Assembly (NCBI RefSeq): GCF_021390595.1
Contig: NZ_JAJEJR010000002.1
Location: 1-64,000, forward strand
Length of the DNA stretch: 64,000 bases
Reading direction: 5' to 3'
Source: Paraburkholderia sp. HP33-1
Lineage (GTDB): Bacteria > Pseudomonadota > Gammaproteobacteria > Burkholderiales > Burkholderiaceae
A program made the translations under genes and the position numbers. Shown one piece after another: positions 15,975 to 24,627 of this stretch. Under the pieces are notes generated by a model, which worked only from the letters and a program-made list of their open reading frames with translations, was not told the origin of the DNA and made no database searches. Positions within the stretch are counted from its first letter, which is position 1. Every line of letters starts with the position of its first letter.

Positions 15975-18055
15975 ACGACTTATCTCAGACCCAGCCACCC
16001 GACGCGGTGCTGCCCGAAGCCGCCGACGCGGCGCTGAACCCGGCCGAAGCTGGCGTGGTTGCCGACGCGCCTGCCGTGGAGGAGGCATCGGCCACCGCTA
16101 CACCGGCGCCCGTGCAAGCCGCGTCCCCGAGCGCGCTCGACGCGTCGATCACGCGCGCGACCGACGCGATCCTCGCCGCGCAGCGGCCCGACGGGCATTG
16201 GGTCTACGAACTTGAAGCCGACGCGACGATTCCGGCCGAATACGTGCTGCTGGTCCACTATCTCGGCGAAACGCCGAACCTCGAACTCGAACAGAAGATC
16301 GCGCGTTATCTGCGCCGTATCCAGTTGCCGAATGGCGGCTGGCCGCTTTTCACCGATGGCGCGCTCGACATCAGCGCGAGCGTGAAGGCGTACTTCGCGC
16401 TGAAGATGATCGGCGACCCGGTCGACGCCGAGCACATGGTGCGCGCGCGCGAGGCGATCCTCGCGCACGGCGGCGCGGAACACGCGAACGTGTTCACGCG
16501 CATCCTGCTCGCGCTGTTCGGCGTGGTGTCATGGCGCGCGGTGCCGATGATGCCGGTCGAGATCATGTTGCTGCCGATGTGGTTCCCGTTCCATCTGTCG
16601 AAGGTGTCGTACTGGGCGCGTACGGTGATCGTGCCGCTGCTCGTGCTCAACGCGAAGCGGCCGCTCGCGCGCAATCCGCGCAAGGTGCGCATCGACGAGC
16701 TGTTCCGCGGCGCGCCGGTGAACACCGGCATGAACCAGCGCGCACCGCATCAGCATGCGGGCTGGTTCGGCTTCTTCCGTTGTGTCGATACGTTGCTGCG
16801 CGCGGTCGATGGCCTTTTGCCGAAGGCGACGCGCGAACGCGCGATCCGCGCGGCGGTCGCGTTCGTCGACGAACGGCTGAACGGCGAGGACGGCCTCGGC
16901 GCGATTTTCCCGGCGATGGCCAACTCGGTGATGATGTACGACGTGCTCGGCTATCCGGCCGATCATCCGCATCGCGCGATCGCTCGCAAGTCGCTCGACA
17001 AGCTGCTCATCATCAAGGATGACGAAGCGTATTGCCAGCCGTGTCTGTCGCCGGTGTGGGATACGTCGCTCGCCGCGCACGCCTTGCTCGAAACCGGCGA
17101 GGCGCGCGCCGAACAGGCGGCCGAACGCGGGCTCGCGTGGCTGCGTCCGCTGCAGATTCTCGACGTGCGCGGCGACTGGATTTCGCGCCGTCCGAACGTG
17201 CGGCCGGGCGGCTGGGCGTTCCAGTACAACAACGCGCACTACCCGGACGTCGACGATACCGCGGTGGTCGCGATGGCGATGCATCGCTCGGCGGCGCTCA
17301 CGCAGTCCGATGTGGATCGCGAAGCGATTGCCCGCGCGCGCGAATGGGTGGTCGGCATGCAGAGCAGCGACGGCGGCTGGGGCGCGTTCGAGCCGGAAAA
17401 CACGCAGTACTACCTGAACAACATCCCGTTCTCCGATCACGGCGCGCTGCTCGATCCGCCGACCGCGGACGTATCGGGCCGCTGTCTGTCGATGTTCGCG
17501 CAGATCGGCGAGCTGCCGCAAAGCAGCGAGCCGGCGCGGCGCGCGCTGGACTACATGCTGCAGGAGCAGGAGTCGGACGGCAGCTGGTACGGCCGCTGGG
17601 GCCTGAACTACATCTACGGCACGTGGACCGCGCTGTGCTCGCTGAACGCGGCCGGCATGCCGCACGACGACCCGCGCATGCGGCGCGCGGTGCAATGGCT
17701 CGTGTCGATCCAGAACGACGACGGTGGTTGGGGCGAGGGCGGCGAGAGCTACAAGCTCGACTATCGCGGCTACGAGCGCGCGCCGAGTACCGCGTCGCAG
17801 ACCGCGTGGGCGCTGCTCGGGCTGATGGCGGCTGGCGAGGTCAATCACGAGGCGGTGGCGCGCGGTATCGACTATCTGCAGCTTGAGCAGCGCGAGCACG
17901 GGCTGTGGGACGAAACGCGCTTTAGCGCGACCGGCTTTCCGCGCGTGTTTTATCTGCGCTACCACGGCTATCGCAAGTTCTTCCCGCTGTGGGCGCTCGC
18001 ACGCTTCCGTCATCTGAAGCGCAATGGGCTCACGCGCGTTACGGTCGGGATGTGA
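15971..18055 (+). CDS. shc: Squalene-hopene cyclase
   Basis: This 694-residue membrane-associated cyclase turns squalene into hopene and hopanol. The catalytic DXDD motif is 'DVDD' at residues 426-429 in 'AHYPDVDDTAVV'. Several QW repeats are visible: 'QSSDGGWGAFE', 'QEQESDGSWYGRW', 'QNDDGGWGEGGE' and 'QREHGLWDE'. The N-terminus carries an Ala/Pro/Glu-rich extension of about 45 residues before the first conserved segment ('ITRATDAILAAQRPDGHW'); this is longer than I expect for the family. It is translationally coupled to hpnE and followed 4 bp later by hpnG. Confidence 0.96.
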   Translation: MNDLSQTQPPDAVLPEAADAALNPAEAGVVADAPAVEEASATATPAPVQAASPSALDASITRATDAILAAQRPDGHWVYELEADATIPAEYVLLVHYLGETPNLELEQKIARYLRRIQLPNGGWPLFTDGALDISASVKAYFALKMIGDPVDAEHMVRAREAILAHGGAEHANVFTRILLALFGVVSWRAVPMMPVEIMLLPMWFPFHLSKVSYWARTVIVPLLVLNAKRPLARNPRKVRIDELFRGAPVNTGMNQRAPHQHAGWFGFFRCVDTLLRAVDGLLPKATRERAIRAAVAFVDERLNGEDGLGAIFPAMANSVMMYDVLGYPADHPHRAIARKSLDKLLIIKDDEAYCQPCLSPVWDTSLAAHALLETGEARAEQAAERGLAWLRPLQILDVRGDWISRRPNVRPGGWAFQYNNAHYPDVDDTAVVAMAMHRSAALTQSDVDREAIARAREWVVGMQSSDGGWGAFEPENTQYYLNNIPFSDHGALLDPPTADVSGRCLSMFAQIGELPQSSEPARRALDYMLQEQESDGSWYGRWGLNYIYGTWTALCSLNAAGMPHDDPRMRRAVQWLVSIQNDDGGWGEGGESYKLDYRGYERAPSTASQTAWALLGLMAAGEVNHEAVARGIDYLQLEQREHGLWDETRFSATGFPRVFYLRYHGYRKFFPLWALARFRHLKRNGLTRVTVGM

Positions 18056-18058
18056 CGG

Positions 18059-18802
18059 ATGGCTGTGTCGATGACGCCGTCCGTGGGGACGGGCGATAGC
18101 AGCTTGCCGGTGATCGTCGTGACGGGCATGGCGTTCGAGGCGCGCATCGCGCGCGGCGACGGCAGCGAGCGCGTCGAGGTCGTGTACGCGGCGCGCGCCG
18201 ATCTGCTCGAGCGGGCGTTGAACGCGGCGGTCGCTCGCGGCGCGGCGGGGATCGTCAGTTTCGGGACGGCGGGTGGGCTCGCGCCGGACCTGGAGCCGGG
18301 GGCGTTGATCGTCGCAGATGCGGTGCACGGGCCGTTCGGACGCATCGACACCGATCGGCAATGGGCGGAGCGGATTGCCGCCGCCGTAACGGCCGAAGGG
18401 CTCGCGGCGCGTCTGCATCGCGGCGCGATGGCGGCGGTCGCCGCGCCGCTGGTTACCGCCGAAGACAAACGTGCGCTGCATGAATCGACCGGTGCGCTCG
18501 CGGTGGACATGGAATCGCACATCGCCGGCGCGACTGCTGCCGCGCACGGATTGCCGTTCGCCGTGTGTCGCGCGGTCGTCGATCCGGCCTGGCGCACGTT
18601 GCCACCGGCCGCGACGGCGGGTTTGCGCGACGACGGCAGCACCGCGCTCGCGCCGATTCTGCGCGAATTGCTGCGGCAGCCGTCGCAACTCGGCGCGTTG
18701 CTGCGCCTCGCCGCCGACGCGCGCGCCGCGCGGACCACGCTGGTCCAGGCGCGCGGGGCCTTGGGGAAGGGCGGCGCGCTGCGGATGAAAGCCGTTGCCT
18801 GA
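18059..18802 (+). CDS. hpnG: HpnG, hopanoid-associated nucleoside phosphorylase
   Basis: This 247-residue protein of the purine nucleoside phosphorylase/MTAN family removes adenine from adenosylhopane, giving a ribosyl-type hopane for side-chain elaboration. Seen motifs: 'VIVVTGMAFEARIA' at the start, 'GIVSFGTAGGLAPDLEPGALIVAD' (glycine-rich phosphate site), and 'AVDMESHIAG' carrying the conserved ME pair that contacts ribose. It is the last gene of the hpnD-hpnE-shc-hpnG run. HpnH, the enzyme before it in the pathway, is encoded 6 kb downstream on the other strand. The start at 18059 is 4 bp after shc; an ATG at 18071 is possible. Confidence 0.9.
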   Translation: MAVSMTPSVGTGDSSLPVIVVTGMAFEARIARGDGSERVEVVYAARADLLERALNAAVARGAAGIVSFGTAGGLAPDLEPGALIVADAVHGPFGRIDTDRQWAERIAAAVTAEGLAARLHRGAMAAVAAPLVTAEDKRALHESTGALAVDMESHIAGATAAAHGLPFAVCRAVVDPAWRTLPPAATAGLRDDGSTALAPILRELLRQPSQLGALLRLAADARAARTTLVQARGALGKGGALRMKAVA

Positions 18803-19029
18803 GTCTCCAGCCCTCACCAACTCCCGTAGACCCCCGCCCCAGCGCAATCAATTGCGCCGGGCGGTCATTCAGCAGGCGGCGTGCGCGAATCGGGGTGAAC
18901 GGGCGGATTATGCTATCTGTATAAAGCGAGATCGCGCGATGTAAATTTTGGTCAAATCCCATACCAAAAATCGACTTCTTTTTACGATGCCGATAAAGAT
19001 CAAACCCCGTATTACGGAGTTTGATAAAC

Positions 19030-19392
19030 ATGGCATGGGACAAAGTTGCTGCAGTGCGTTTCCTTCAATCGCACGCACGGTCAACCAGCATTAGTGCATG
19101 CGCGCAGTACACGCGAGAAGCCATTCAGGCGGGCGGTATATACCTAACGCGTACCAGGCTGGCCAAAGATTATGGTTCATCGCTTGTTCGTGCCGGTTTC
19201 TACGAGGTGCCCGACGAACCGCACGCTGGTGATGTTGTGGTCATTCAGGCAACCGGCACGCACACATCCGGACATATGGCGACGTTTGACGGGAGGATAT
19301 GGATATCTGACTTCAGGCAGATGCACGGCTTTTACCCCGGTCCCGAAAATCGGGCGAACCGACCCGCCTACAAAATGTACCGGCATGACTGA
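19030..19392 (+). CDS. Small NlpC/P60-like amidase, probable type VI secretion Tae2-like effector (BPSL0067 family)
   Basis: This 120-residue protein has no signal peptide. It carries a papain-like Cys-His layout: Cys24 in 'SISACAQYTREAI', His82 in 'HTSGHMATFDG' and Asp94 in 'WISDF'. These are the features of the BPSL0067 family, related in my memory to the T6SS amidase effector Tae2 of Burkholderia thailandensis, which cuts peptidoglycan cross-links of rivals. The ATG at 19030 has GGAG ten bases upstream. It overlaps by 8 bp the gene for a periplasmic DUF3828 protein, the expected arrangement of a toxin and its immunity protein. The region before it (18900-19020) is AT-richer than its neighbours. 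No T6SS structural gene is in the window. The effector role is inferred. Confidence 0.72.
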   Translation: MAWDKVAAVRFLQSHARSTSISACAQYTREAIQAGGIYLTRTRLAKDYGSSLVRAGFYEVPDEPHAGDVVVIQATGTHTSGHMATFDGRIWISDFRQMHGFYPGPENRANRPAYKMYRHD

Positions 19393-19885
19393 AATGAAAA
19401 AATTCCTTTTACTGGCATTCGCCACGCTGGCTATCGCATTGGGTGTGACGCGGCCTGCATTGGCAGCAGGGCCCAACACCCCTGAAGCGGTCGTCAAGTC
19501 GTTTTACACATGGTACGTCGGAAAACAGGATGCACGAAACTCTCGATACTTTCAGTTAACGGACGACACGATTTACGGCTATGTGTCGAAAAACACGGTA
19601 GATACGCTGAGGGACGACTATAGGCACAATCGTTTGCCAGGAGACACCGATTACTTTACGCGCGTCCAGGACCTCGATCCACAGATATGGCTCAAAACCC
19701 TGACCGTGCATCCGTCGATCATGCTCGACGGGGTAGCCGTCATAGCGGTGACATTTGGAGTGAAGCCACAGGACAGGCAGAACCTCGTGGTGTTCGTCGC
19801 CAGGGAAAACGGGCATTGGCGAATCGTCAAGGTGGAGGATACAGAAGCGTATTTGGGATTTCACCAGTACGACCCGAAAGACTAG
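19385..19885 (+). CDS. Periplasmic DUF3828 protein, probable immunity partner of the amidase
   Basis: This 166-residue protein begins 'MTEMKKFLLLAFATLAIALGV' with a Sec signal ending near 'RPALAA', so it acts in the periplasm. The mature part starts 'TPEAVVKSFYTWYVGKQ', the DUF3828 signature, and ends 'GHWRIVKVEDTEAYL'. An immunity protein against a peptidoglycan amidase must be periplasmic, and the 8-bp overlap with the amidase gene supports pairing. ATG 19394 is an alternative start. A terminator follows directly, so the two genes form a closed cassette. No key residue can be named; the pairing is the main evidence. Confidence 0.7.
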   Translation: MTEMKKFLLLAFATLAIALGVTRPALAAGPNTPEAVVKSFYTWYVGKQDARNSRYFQLTDDTIYGYVSKNTVDTLRDDYRHNRLPGDTDYFTRVQDLDPQIWLKTLTVHPSIMLDGVAVIAVTFGVKPQDRQNLVVFVARENGHWRIVKVEDTEAYLGFHQYDPKD

Positions 19886-19900
19886 GGACCTCCTGAACCG

Positions 19901-19923
19901 GCCCGCCCAGTGCGGGCTTTTTT
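19901..19923 (+). terminator. Rho-independent terminator after the amidase/DUF3828 pair
   Basis: GCCCGC (19901-19906) pairs with GCGGGC (19912-19917), loop CCAGT, followed by six T. It closes the two-gene cassette. Confidence 0.88.
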
Positions 19924-20030
19924 CCGCCCTGGTCCTTGTCGCATTGATCGTTTTTGTCGATCTGACAATGCCCGTCGTCTGACGCCGACGACGGACAAAA
20001 CAACTTATTCAGGGCGGACTGATTGGAGTG

Positions 20031-21056
20031 CTATTGCGGGGCTGATGCCGGCACAGCAGGCGCGGCTGGCGTCGCGCCCGCACCACTGTCGCCCGGATCG
20101 GTGTAGTTCGGCAGATCCCCGCTGGGCGCGTTTTGCGCGTCGCCGGAAGCCCCGGTGGGCGCCGGCGCGGACTCACCCGGATCGTTGTAATTCGGCAGCG
20201 CACCCGGCGCACCCTTCGCCGCGCCGCCCGCTCCCGAAGCGCCATTCGGCGCTTCGCCCGCATCACCCGGATCGGAATAGTTCGGCAGCCCACCCGCCGG
20301 CGCACCGGGCGCGGGCGCACCCGGGCCCGGCGCGCCGTGATCGTCCTGATCTTCGTAATTCGGCAGCGGCGCGGGGACATTGCTCGTGCCGCGCAAACGT
20401 GCGAGGCGCTGCTGCGTATAGGCATCGCGGACGAACGAGTATTTGTCGAGCGCGGCCTGCTGCAACAGGTCGGTCGCGCCGAGCAGATCCGAACGCGTGC
20501 TCACGAACTGCAGCACGTACAACGGATTGCGCGTCGCGGGTTCGACGTAGTTCAGCGGGTTGAACTTCACGTCGACCACCATCCCCATGCCGTCGCGCAC
20601 CGTGCTCGGCCCGAACAGCGGCAGCACCAGATACGGACCCGACGGAATGCCCCAATGCCCGAGCGTCAGACCGAAGTCCTGATGATGTTTGGGAAGCCCG
20701 GCCGGAGTCGCCCAATCGAGCAGGCCGCCAATGCCAAACACCGAGTTCAACGCGAAGCGCATGATGTCTTCGGTCGCATCGGTGATCTTCAGCTGCAGCA
20801 GCGCATTCGCGGCGTTGGTGAGGTCGCCGAGATTCGAGAAGAAATTGCTCACGGCCGTGCGCAGCGGCTGGGGCGTCACTTTCTGGTAGCCCTTCGCGAC
20901 CGGCGTGGCGATATAGCGGTCGACTCCGTCGTTGAAATTGAAGATCACCCGATTCACCGGCTCGAACGGATCGCCCGGCTTGCGATCGGGAGCAGTCGCG
21001 CAACCGGAAACAAGACCCGCGGCGGTGAGCGCCAGCGCGGTGTTACGCAGGTTCAT
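20031..21056 (-). CDS. mlaA: MlaA/VacJ-family outer-membrane lipoprotein with repeated C-terminal tail
   Basis: This 341-residue lipoprotein has the lipobox 'LVSGC' with Cys19. The MlaA domain covers about residues 25-225: '[20 protein letters not shown]', '[16 protein letters not shown]', '[25 protein letters not shown]'. MlaA forms an outer-membrane pore-like ring that extracts phospholipids. The last 110 residues are unusual: Pro/Gly/Ala-rich with 'LPNY' at 231, 257, 287 and 315, each followed by an acidic 'xDxxD/E' stretch. Its start overlaps the hpnN stop by 4 bp, so it is made together with the hopanoid transporter HpnN. A role in moving hopanoids or lipids to the outer membrane follows from the context. 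Confidence 0.92.
   Translation of the reverse strand: MNLRNTALALTAAGLVSGCATAPDRKPGDPFEPVNRVIFNFNDGVDRYIATPVAKGYQKVTPQPLRTAVSNFFSNLGDLTNAANALLQLKITDATEDIMRFALNSVFGIGGLLDWATPAGLPKHHQDFGLTLGHWGIPSGPYLVLPLFGPSTVRDGMGMVVDVKFNPLNYVEPATRNPLYVLQFVSTRSDLLGATDLLQQAALDKYSFVRDAYTQQRLARLRGTSNVPAPLPNYEDQDDHGAPGPGAPAPGAPAGGLPNYSDPGDAGEAPNGASGAGGAAKGAPGALPNYNDPGESAPAPTGASGDAQNAPSGDLPNYTDPGDSGAGATPAAPAVPASAPQ
20034..20366 (-). repeat. Four LPNY repeats in the MlaA tail
   Basis: Encodes residues 231-341 of the MlaA protein. Four units begin LPNY(E/S/N/T)D and are spaced 26, 30 and 28 residues apart by Gly/Pro/Ala-rich linkers. The units look like evenly spaced short binding motifs on a disordered tether. Confidence 0.8.
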
Positions 21057-23674
21057 GCTCGAATTCCTTTTTGCTTCCCGAGACGTTGACGCGGCTTGCC
21101 CATTAGCACCGGCTGGAAAACCACCGCGCCGATCAGCGTGCAGACCAGCGAAAGCGCAAGCAGCTTACCCATGCTGGACGTGCCCGGATGGTGCGACAGC
21201 CACAGGCTACCAAACGCGGTGGCCGTTGTCGCAGCGCTGAACAGTACCGCGTGCGTGAGGCTCGACTGCAACAGGCCGGTCTGGCCGTGCCGCCACGCCA
21301 TTACGAAGTAGATCTTGAACGCGACACCGACGCCGAGCATCAGCGGCAGTGCGATGATGTTCGCGAAGTTCAGCGGCATGCCGAACACCACGCACAGCTC
21401 GAGCGTGACGAGCGCGGAGACGAGCAGGGGCACCAGCGTGCGCAGCACGTCGCTGATGCGGCGCAGTGCGATCCACAGCAGCACCGAGATCGACAGCATC
21501 GCGTAGACGGCTGATTGCAGGAACGCCTTGATGATCGTGTCGGCCGAATGCAGGATCGAGATCGGTCCGCCGATCGCGCCGGGCTCGGCGTTCTTCACCG
21601 CGTGCGCGAAGCGGGCGAGCATCTGGTCGTCATTCGGATCGACGCCGGGCGGCACCTTCGGCGCGATATCGACGAGCGCGTGGCCGCCCTTGCCGATCCA
21701 CAGCGCGGTGATGGCCGGGGGCAGGTTGTCCTGGGTGATTTGCGTCGGCTGCAGCAGGTTCTCCAGTTGCTTCAACGCGATGCGCAGCGTGTCGGACATC
21801 GCGACTTCGGCGCGGTTGCGCGTGGCGGCGTCGGCGGCGGCGAGCTTTTGCAAGGTTGCCGACAGGTGCTGCGCTTCCGCCGCACCCGGTCCGGGATGGT
21901 CTTCGGCGGCGAGCGACAACTGATTCGCCGCACGCTTCAATGCGGCGACGCGCACGTCGTCGGTGGCCTGCGGCGCCGGCTGCTGTTGCAGCGCAGGCAG
22001 CAGCTGCTGCGCGGCGCTCGCGATCAGCATCATCTTTTGCTGCTGGTCGGCCGGCACGAAGGTGCTCAGCGTGTTGACGCTGCCCACTTCGGGCAGCTTA
22101 CGCAGACGCTCGGCGATCTTGTCGGCGTCGGCAAGCGACGGCGCCAGCACCTGCACGTTGTTGACCGCGGCTTCGGGCGAATCCTTCAGCGATAACAACG
22201 TCGACAACGACTCCGTATGCGGATCCTTCAGATGCAGCGGATTGAAGTCGAAACGCAGGTGCGTGAGCAGCGGCACTGCACCGAGCACGACGACCAGCGT
22301 GCCGATCAGTACCGGCTTGCGATGGCGGTCGAGGAAGTCGTCGACGGGTGCGAGTTGCTTGAAACCTGGGGAAGCGACTTCGCCCGGCGGATTGAAGACC
22401 TTCAGCAGCGCCGGCAGCAGCGTCATGTTCGTGAAGTAGGCGACGAACATGCCGACGCCCGCGATCTGGCCAAGCTCCGACACACCGCGATACGCGGTAG
22501 GCAGAAACGAGAAGAAGCTCAGGGCGACGGCAACGGCCGCGAGCGTGAGCGGCACGCCGATGCTGTGCGCGGTGTGCATCAGCGCGGCCGATAGCCGGTC
22601 GTCGCGGTTGCGCTCCTCGCGATACTTGACGCCGAACTGCACGCCGAAATCGACGCCGAGCCCCACGAACAGCACCATGAACGCAACCGAAATCATGTTG
22701 AGCGCGCCGACCATCATCAGGCCGAGCGCGGCCGTGATTGCGAGACCGACGAACAGCGTGATGAACACGGCCGCGATCATGCGGCCCGAGCGCAGCGCGA
22801 GCCACAGAATGACCAGCACGACGATGAACGTGCCGATGCCGTTCAGTACCGCGCCGTCCTGTACCGACGCGAACTCTTCGTCCGCGAGCGGCTGCTCGCC
22901 GGTCAGGCGGATCGTCGCGCCGTAGCGCGATTCGAGATTCAGCGAGACCGCGGTCGCGCGAATCGCCCTCGATGCGCTCGCGCCCGGCTCCAGGGCGTCG
23001 TAGTTGACGACCGGCTGCACGACGATGAACGCGCGCGCCGGATCGGTGGCGACGCCCTTGTCGACCAGCGCGCGCCATGAGAACGCGGCGTGCTGGCCGG
23101 CCAGCACGCGATCGAGCGTGTTCGCGCTTTGCGCAAGCAGCCGGCTCATGTCGGCGAGTTTGACCTGGCCGAGTTGCAGCGGTAGCAGCAGGGTCGTGGT
23201 CAGCGTGCCGGCGAGGCCGGTCAGGCTCGGATCATGCGCAAGGGTGTTGACTAGCGGGCGCGACTGCACGAGTTGCGACGTGGTGGTCATCACCTCGTCG
23301 GTGGACGGAAACAGCAGGCCGTTGTGTTCGAAGAACGGTCCGCCGGAGGGCTGCGAGACCGAGGTGAACTCCTTCGGATCGGCTTTGAGCGCGGCCGTCA
23401 GCGCGTTGGCCGCGGCGTCGGCGAATTCGGGCGCGCGCGCCTCGACCACCACCAGCACAGTGCCGCCGCGCTCGGGGAAGGCGGCGTCGATCGCGTTCGA
23501 GAGTGCCGACCATCGCTTGTCGGTCTCGATGAGACGGCTGATGTCCGTGTTGATCTTGAAGTTATGCGCGACGTAGACGCCGCTCAGGACAGCGAGCACG
23601 ATCGACAGCGCGATGATCCTCAGCGGATGACGCACCGAGTACGCGACGAGACGGACGATAAATGGCTTCAGCAT
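21053..23674 (-). CDS. hpnN: HpnN, hopanoid-associated RND transporter
   Basis: This 873-residue inner-membrane protein of the RND/MMPL superfamily moves hopanoids toward the outer membrane; I recall structures from Burkholderia multivorans. The first transmembrane helix is near 15-35 ('[19 protein letters not shown]'). A large periplasmic domain follows, then a bundle with '[26 protein letters not shown]' (the RND helix 4-like segment with charged residues), a second periplasmic domain and a second bundle ending '[16 protein letters not shown]'. It overlaps mlaA by 4 bp and is divergent from hpnM. This gives an inner membrane, periplasm and outer membrane set in one locus. Confidence 0.94.
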   Translation of the reverse strand: MLKPFIVRLVAYSVRHPLRIIALSIVLAVLSGVYVAHNFKINTDISRLIETDKRWSALSNAIDAAFPERGGTVLVVVEARAPEFADAAANALTAALKADPKEFTSVSQPSGGPFFEHNGLLFPSTDEVMTTTSQLVQSRPLVNTLAHDPSLTGLAGTLTTTLLLPLQLGQVKLADMSRLLAQSANTLDRVLAGQHAAFSWRALVDKGVATDPARAFIVVQPVVNYDALEPGASASRAIRATAVSLNLESRYGATIRLTGEQPLADEEFASVQDGAVLNGIGTFIVVLVILWLALRSGRMIAAVFITLFVGLAITAALGLMMVGALNMISVAFMVLFVGLGVDFGVQFGVKYREERNRDDRLSAALMHTAHSIGVPLTLAAVAVALSFFSFLPTAYRGVSELGQIAGVGMFVAYFTNMTLLPALLKVFNPPGEVASPGFKQLAPVDDFLDRHRKPVLIGTLVVVLGAVPLLTHLRFDFNPLHLKDPHTESLSTLLSLKDSPEAAVNNVQVLAPSLADADKIAERLRKLPEVGSVNTLSTFVPADQQQKMMLIASAAQQLLPALQQQPAPQATDDVRVAALKRAANQLSLAAEDHPGPGAAEAQHLSATLQKLAAADAATRNRAEVAMSDTLRIALKQLENLLQPTQITQDNLPPAITALWIGKGGHALVDIAPKVPPGVDPNDDQMLARFAHAVKNAEPGAIGGPISILHSADTIIKAFLQSAVYAMLSISVLLWIALRRISDVLRTLVPLLVSALVTLELCVVFGMPLNFANIIALPLMLGVGVAFKIYFVMAWRHGQTGLLQSSLTHAVLFSAATTATAFGSLWLSHHPGTSSMGKLLALSLVCTLIGAVVFQPVLMGKPRQRLGKQKGIRA

Positions 23675-23889
23675 TTAGGCAGACGTGGCCTTATCACGAG
23701 TGTTGTTTTTGACGAAGGTGCATAAGTATATAGAGGCCGGGCAAGCAAGCCCGACTTCGGTAGCAAGTACGGCTCCTGACCGTCCGTCCGGCCCGGATGG
23801 GAACGCAATCCCCGCTATACTGGTCTATTCCTGATTAGCCGTGGGGCTGCGGTCTGCCGGCACTACTTCTTTCAGATCACGACAAGCGT

Positions 23890-24492
23890 ATGAAACGATA
23901 TCTGTCTGCTTTTCTGGCTGCGGCCGTAGTTTCCACGGCGGCGTTTGCTCAGAGTGCGCCCGACGCGGTGGTAAAAAGTGCGGTCCAGGGCACAGTGGCT
24001 GCAATGAAGGCCGATCCGCAGGCGCGTGGCGGCGACATGGCGAAGATCACCCAGGTCGTCCAGACGCATTTCCTACCCTCCACCGACTTCCAGCGCACCA
24101 CGCGTATCGCGGTCGGCAAGCCTTGGGCGACCGCAACACCTGAGCAGCAGAAGCAGCTGTACGAGCAGTTTACGCTGCTGCTTACGCGCACCTATGCTGC
24201 ATCGCTCTCACAACTGCGCGACCAGGACGTGAGGTTCCAGATCGCGCCGGCCAACGTGCCGAGTGGCGCTACCGACGCCGTCGTGCAATCGCACGTCATC
24301 AGCACAGGCGGCGACGATGCGATCGACTATCGGCTCACCAAGGGTCCGTCCGGCTGGAAGATCTATGACATCAACATGATGGGCGCATGGCTGATCCAGG
24401 TGTATCAGACGCAGTTCGCTGACCAGATCAACAAAGGCGGCATCGATGGGTTGATCAAATTCCTGACCGAACACAATGCGCGCGGCGCGTAA
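23890..24492 (+). CDS. hpnM: HpnM, MlaC/Ttg2D-like periplasmic lipid carrier
   Basis: This 200-residue protein has a Sec signal ('MKRYLSAFLAAAVVSTAAFAQ') and the MlaC/toluene-tolerance fold: 'VVQTHFLPSTDFQRTTRIAVG', 'ATPEQQKQLYEQFTLLLTRTYAASL' and 'GWKIYDINMMGAWLIQVYQTQF'. MlaC proteins shuttle phospholipids between membranes; the hopanoid-linked version is named HpnM. It is divergent from hpnN and ends at a strong bidirectional terminator. With HpnN and MlaA it would complete a trans-envelope path. Confidence 0.92.
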   Translation: MKRYLSAFLAAAVVSTAAFAQSAPDAVVKSAVQGTVAAMKADPQARGGDMAKITQVVQTHFLPSTDFQRTTRIAVGKPWATATPEQQKQLYEQFTLLLTRTYAASLSQLRDQDVRFQIAPANVPSGATDAVVQSHVISTGGDDAIDYRLTKGPSGWKIYDINMMGAWLIQVYQTQFADQINKGGIDGLIKFLTEHNARGA

Positions 24493-24520
24493 GCGGGTCG
24501 ACAGAACTCTTAATCGGCAA

Positions 24521-24560
24521 AAAAAAGCGCGGTGGCCTTGATTGGCCACCGCGCTTTTTT
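24521..24560. terminator. Bidirectional terminator between hpnM and hpnH
   Basis: A 17-bp perfect stem: AAAAAAGCGCGGTGGCC (24521-24537) and GGCCACCGCGCTTTTTT (24544-24560), loop TTGATT. A and T runs on both flanks suit the two convergent genes. Confidence 0.94.
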
Positions 24561-24627
24561 CATGTCGCACGCGCTAGCCACGATGCGCAATGCAGAGGCG
24601 GCATGCGCCGCCATCCTGTCAAACCGA

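Noticed and set aside
16529..18847. Long open frame of 772 codons on the minus strand opposite shc
   Set aside because: Arg/His-rich product with no motifs, opposite a conserved enzyme with all its catalytic motifs. A GC-rich codon shadow.
18820..18880. Short inverted repeat GCGCAATCAATTGCGC after hpnG as a terminator
   Set aside because: Seven-base arms with a two-base loop and no T-tract; too weak to call.
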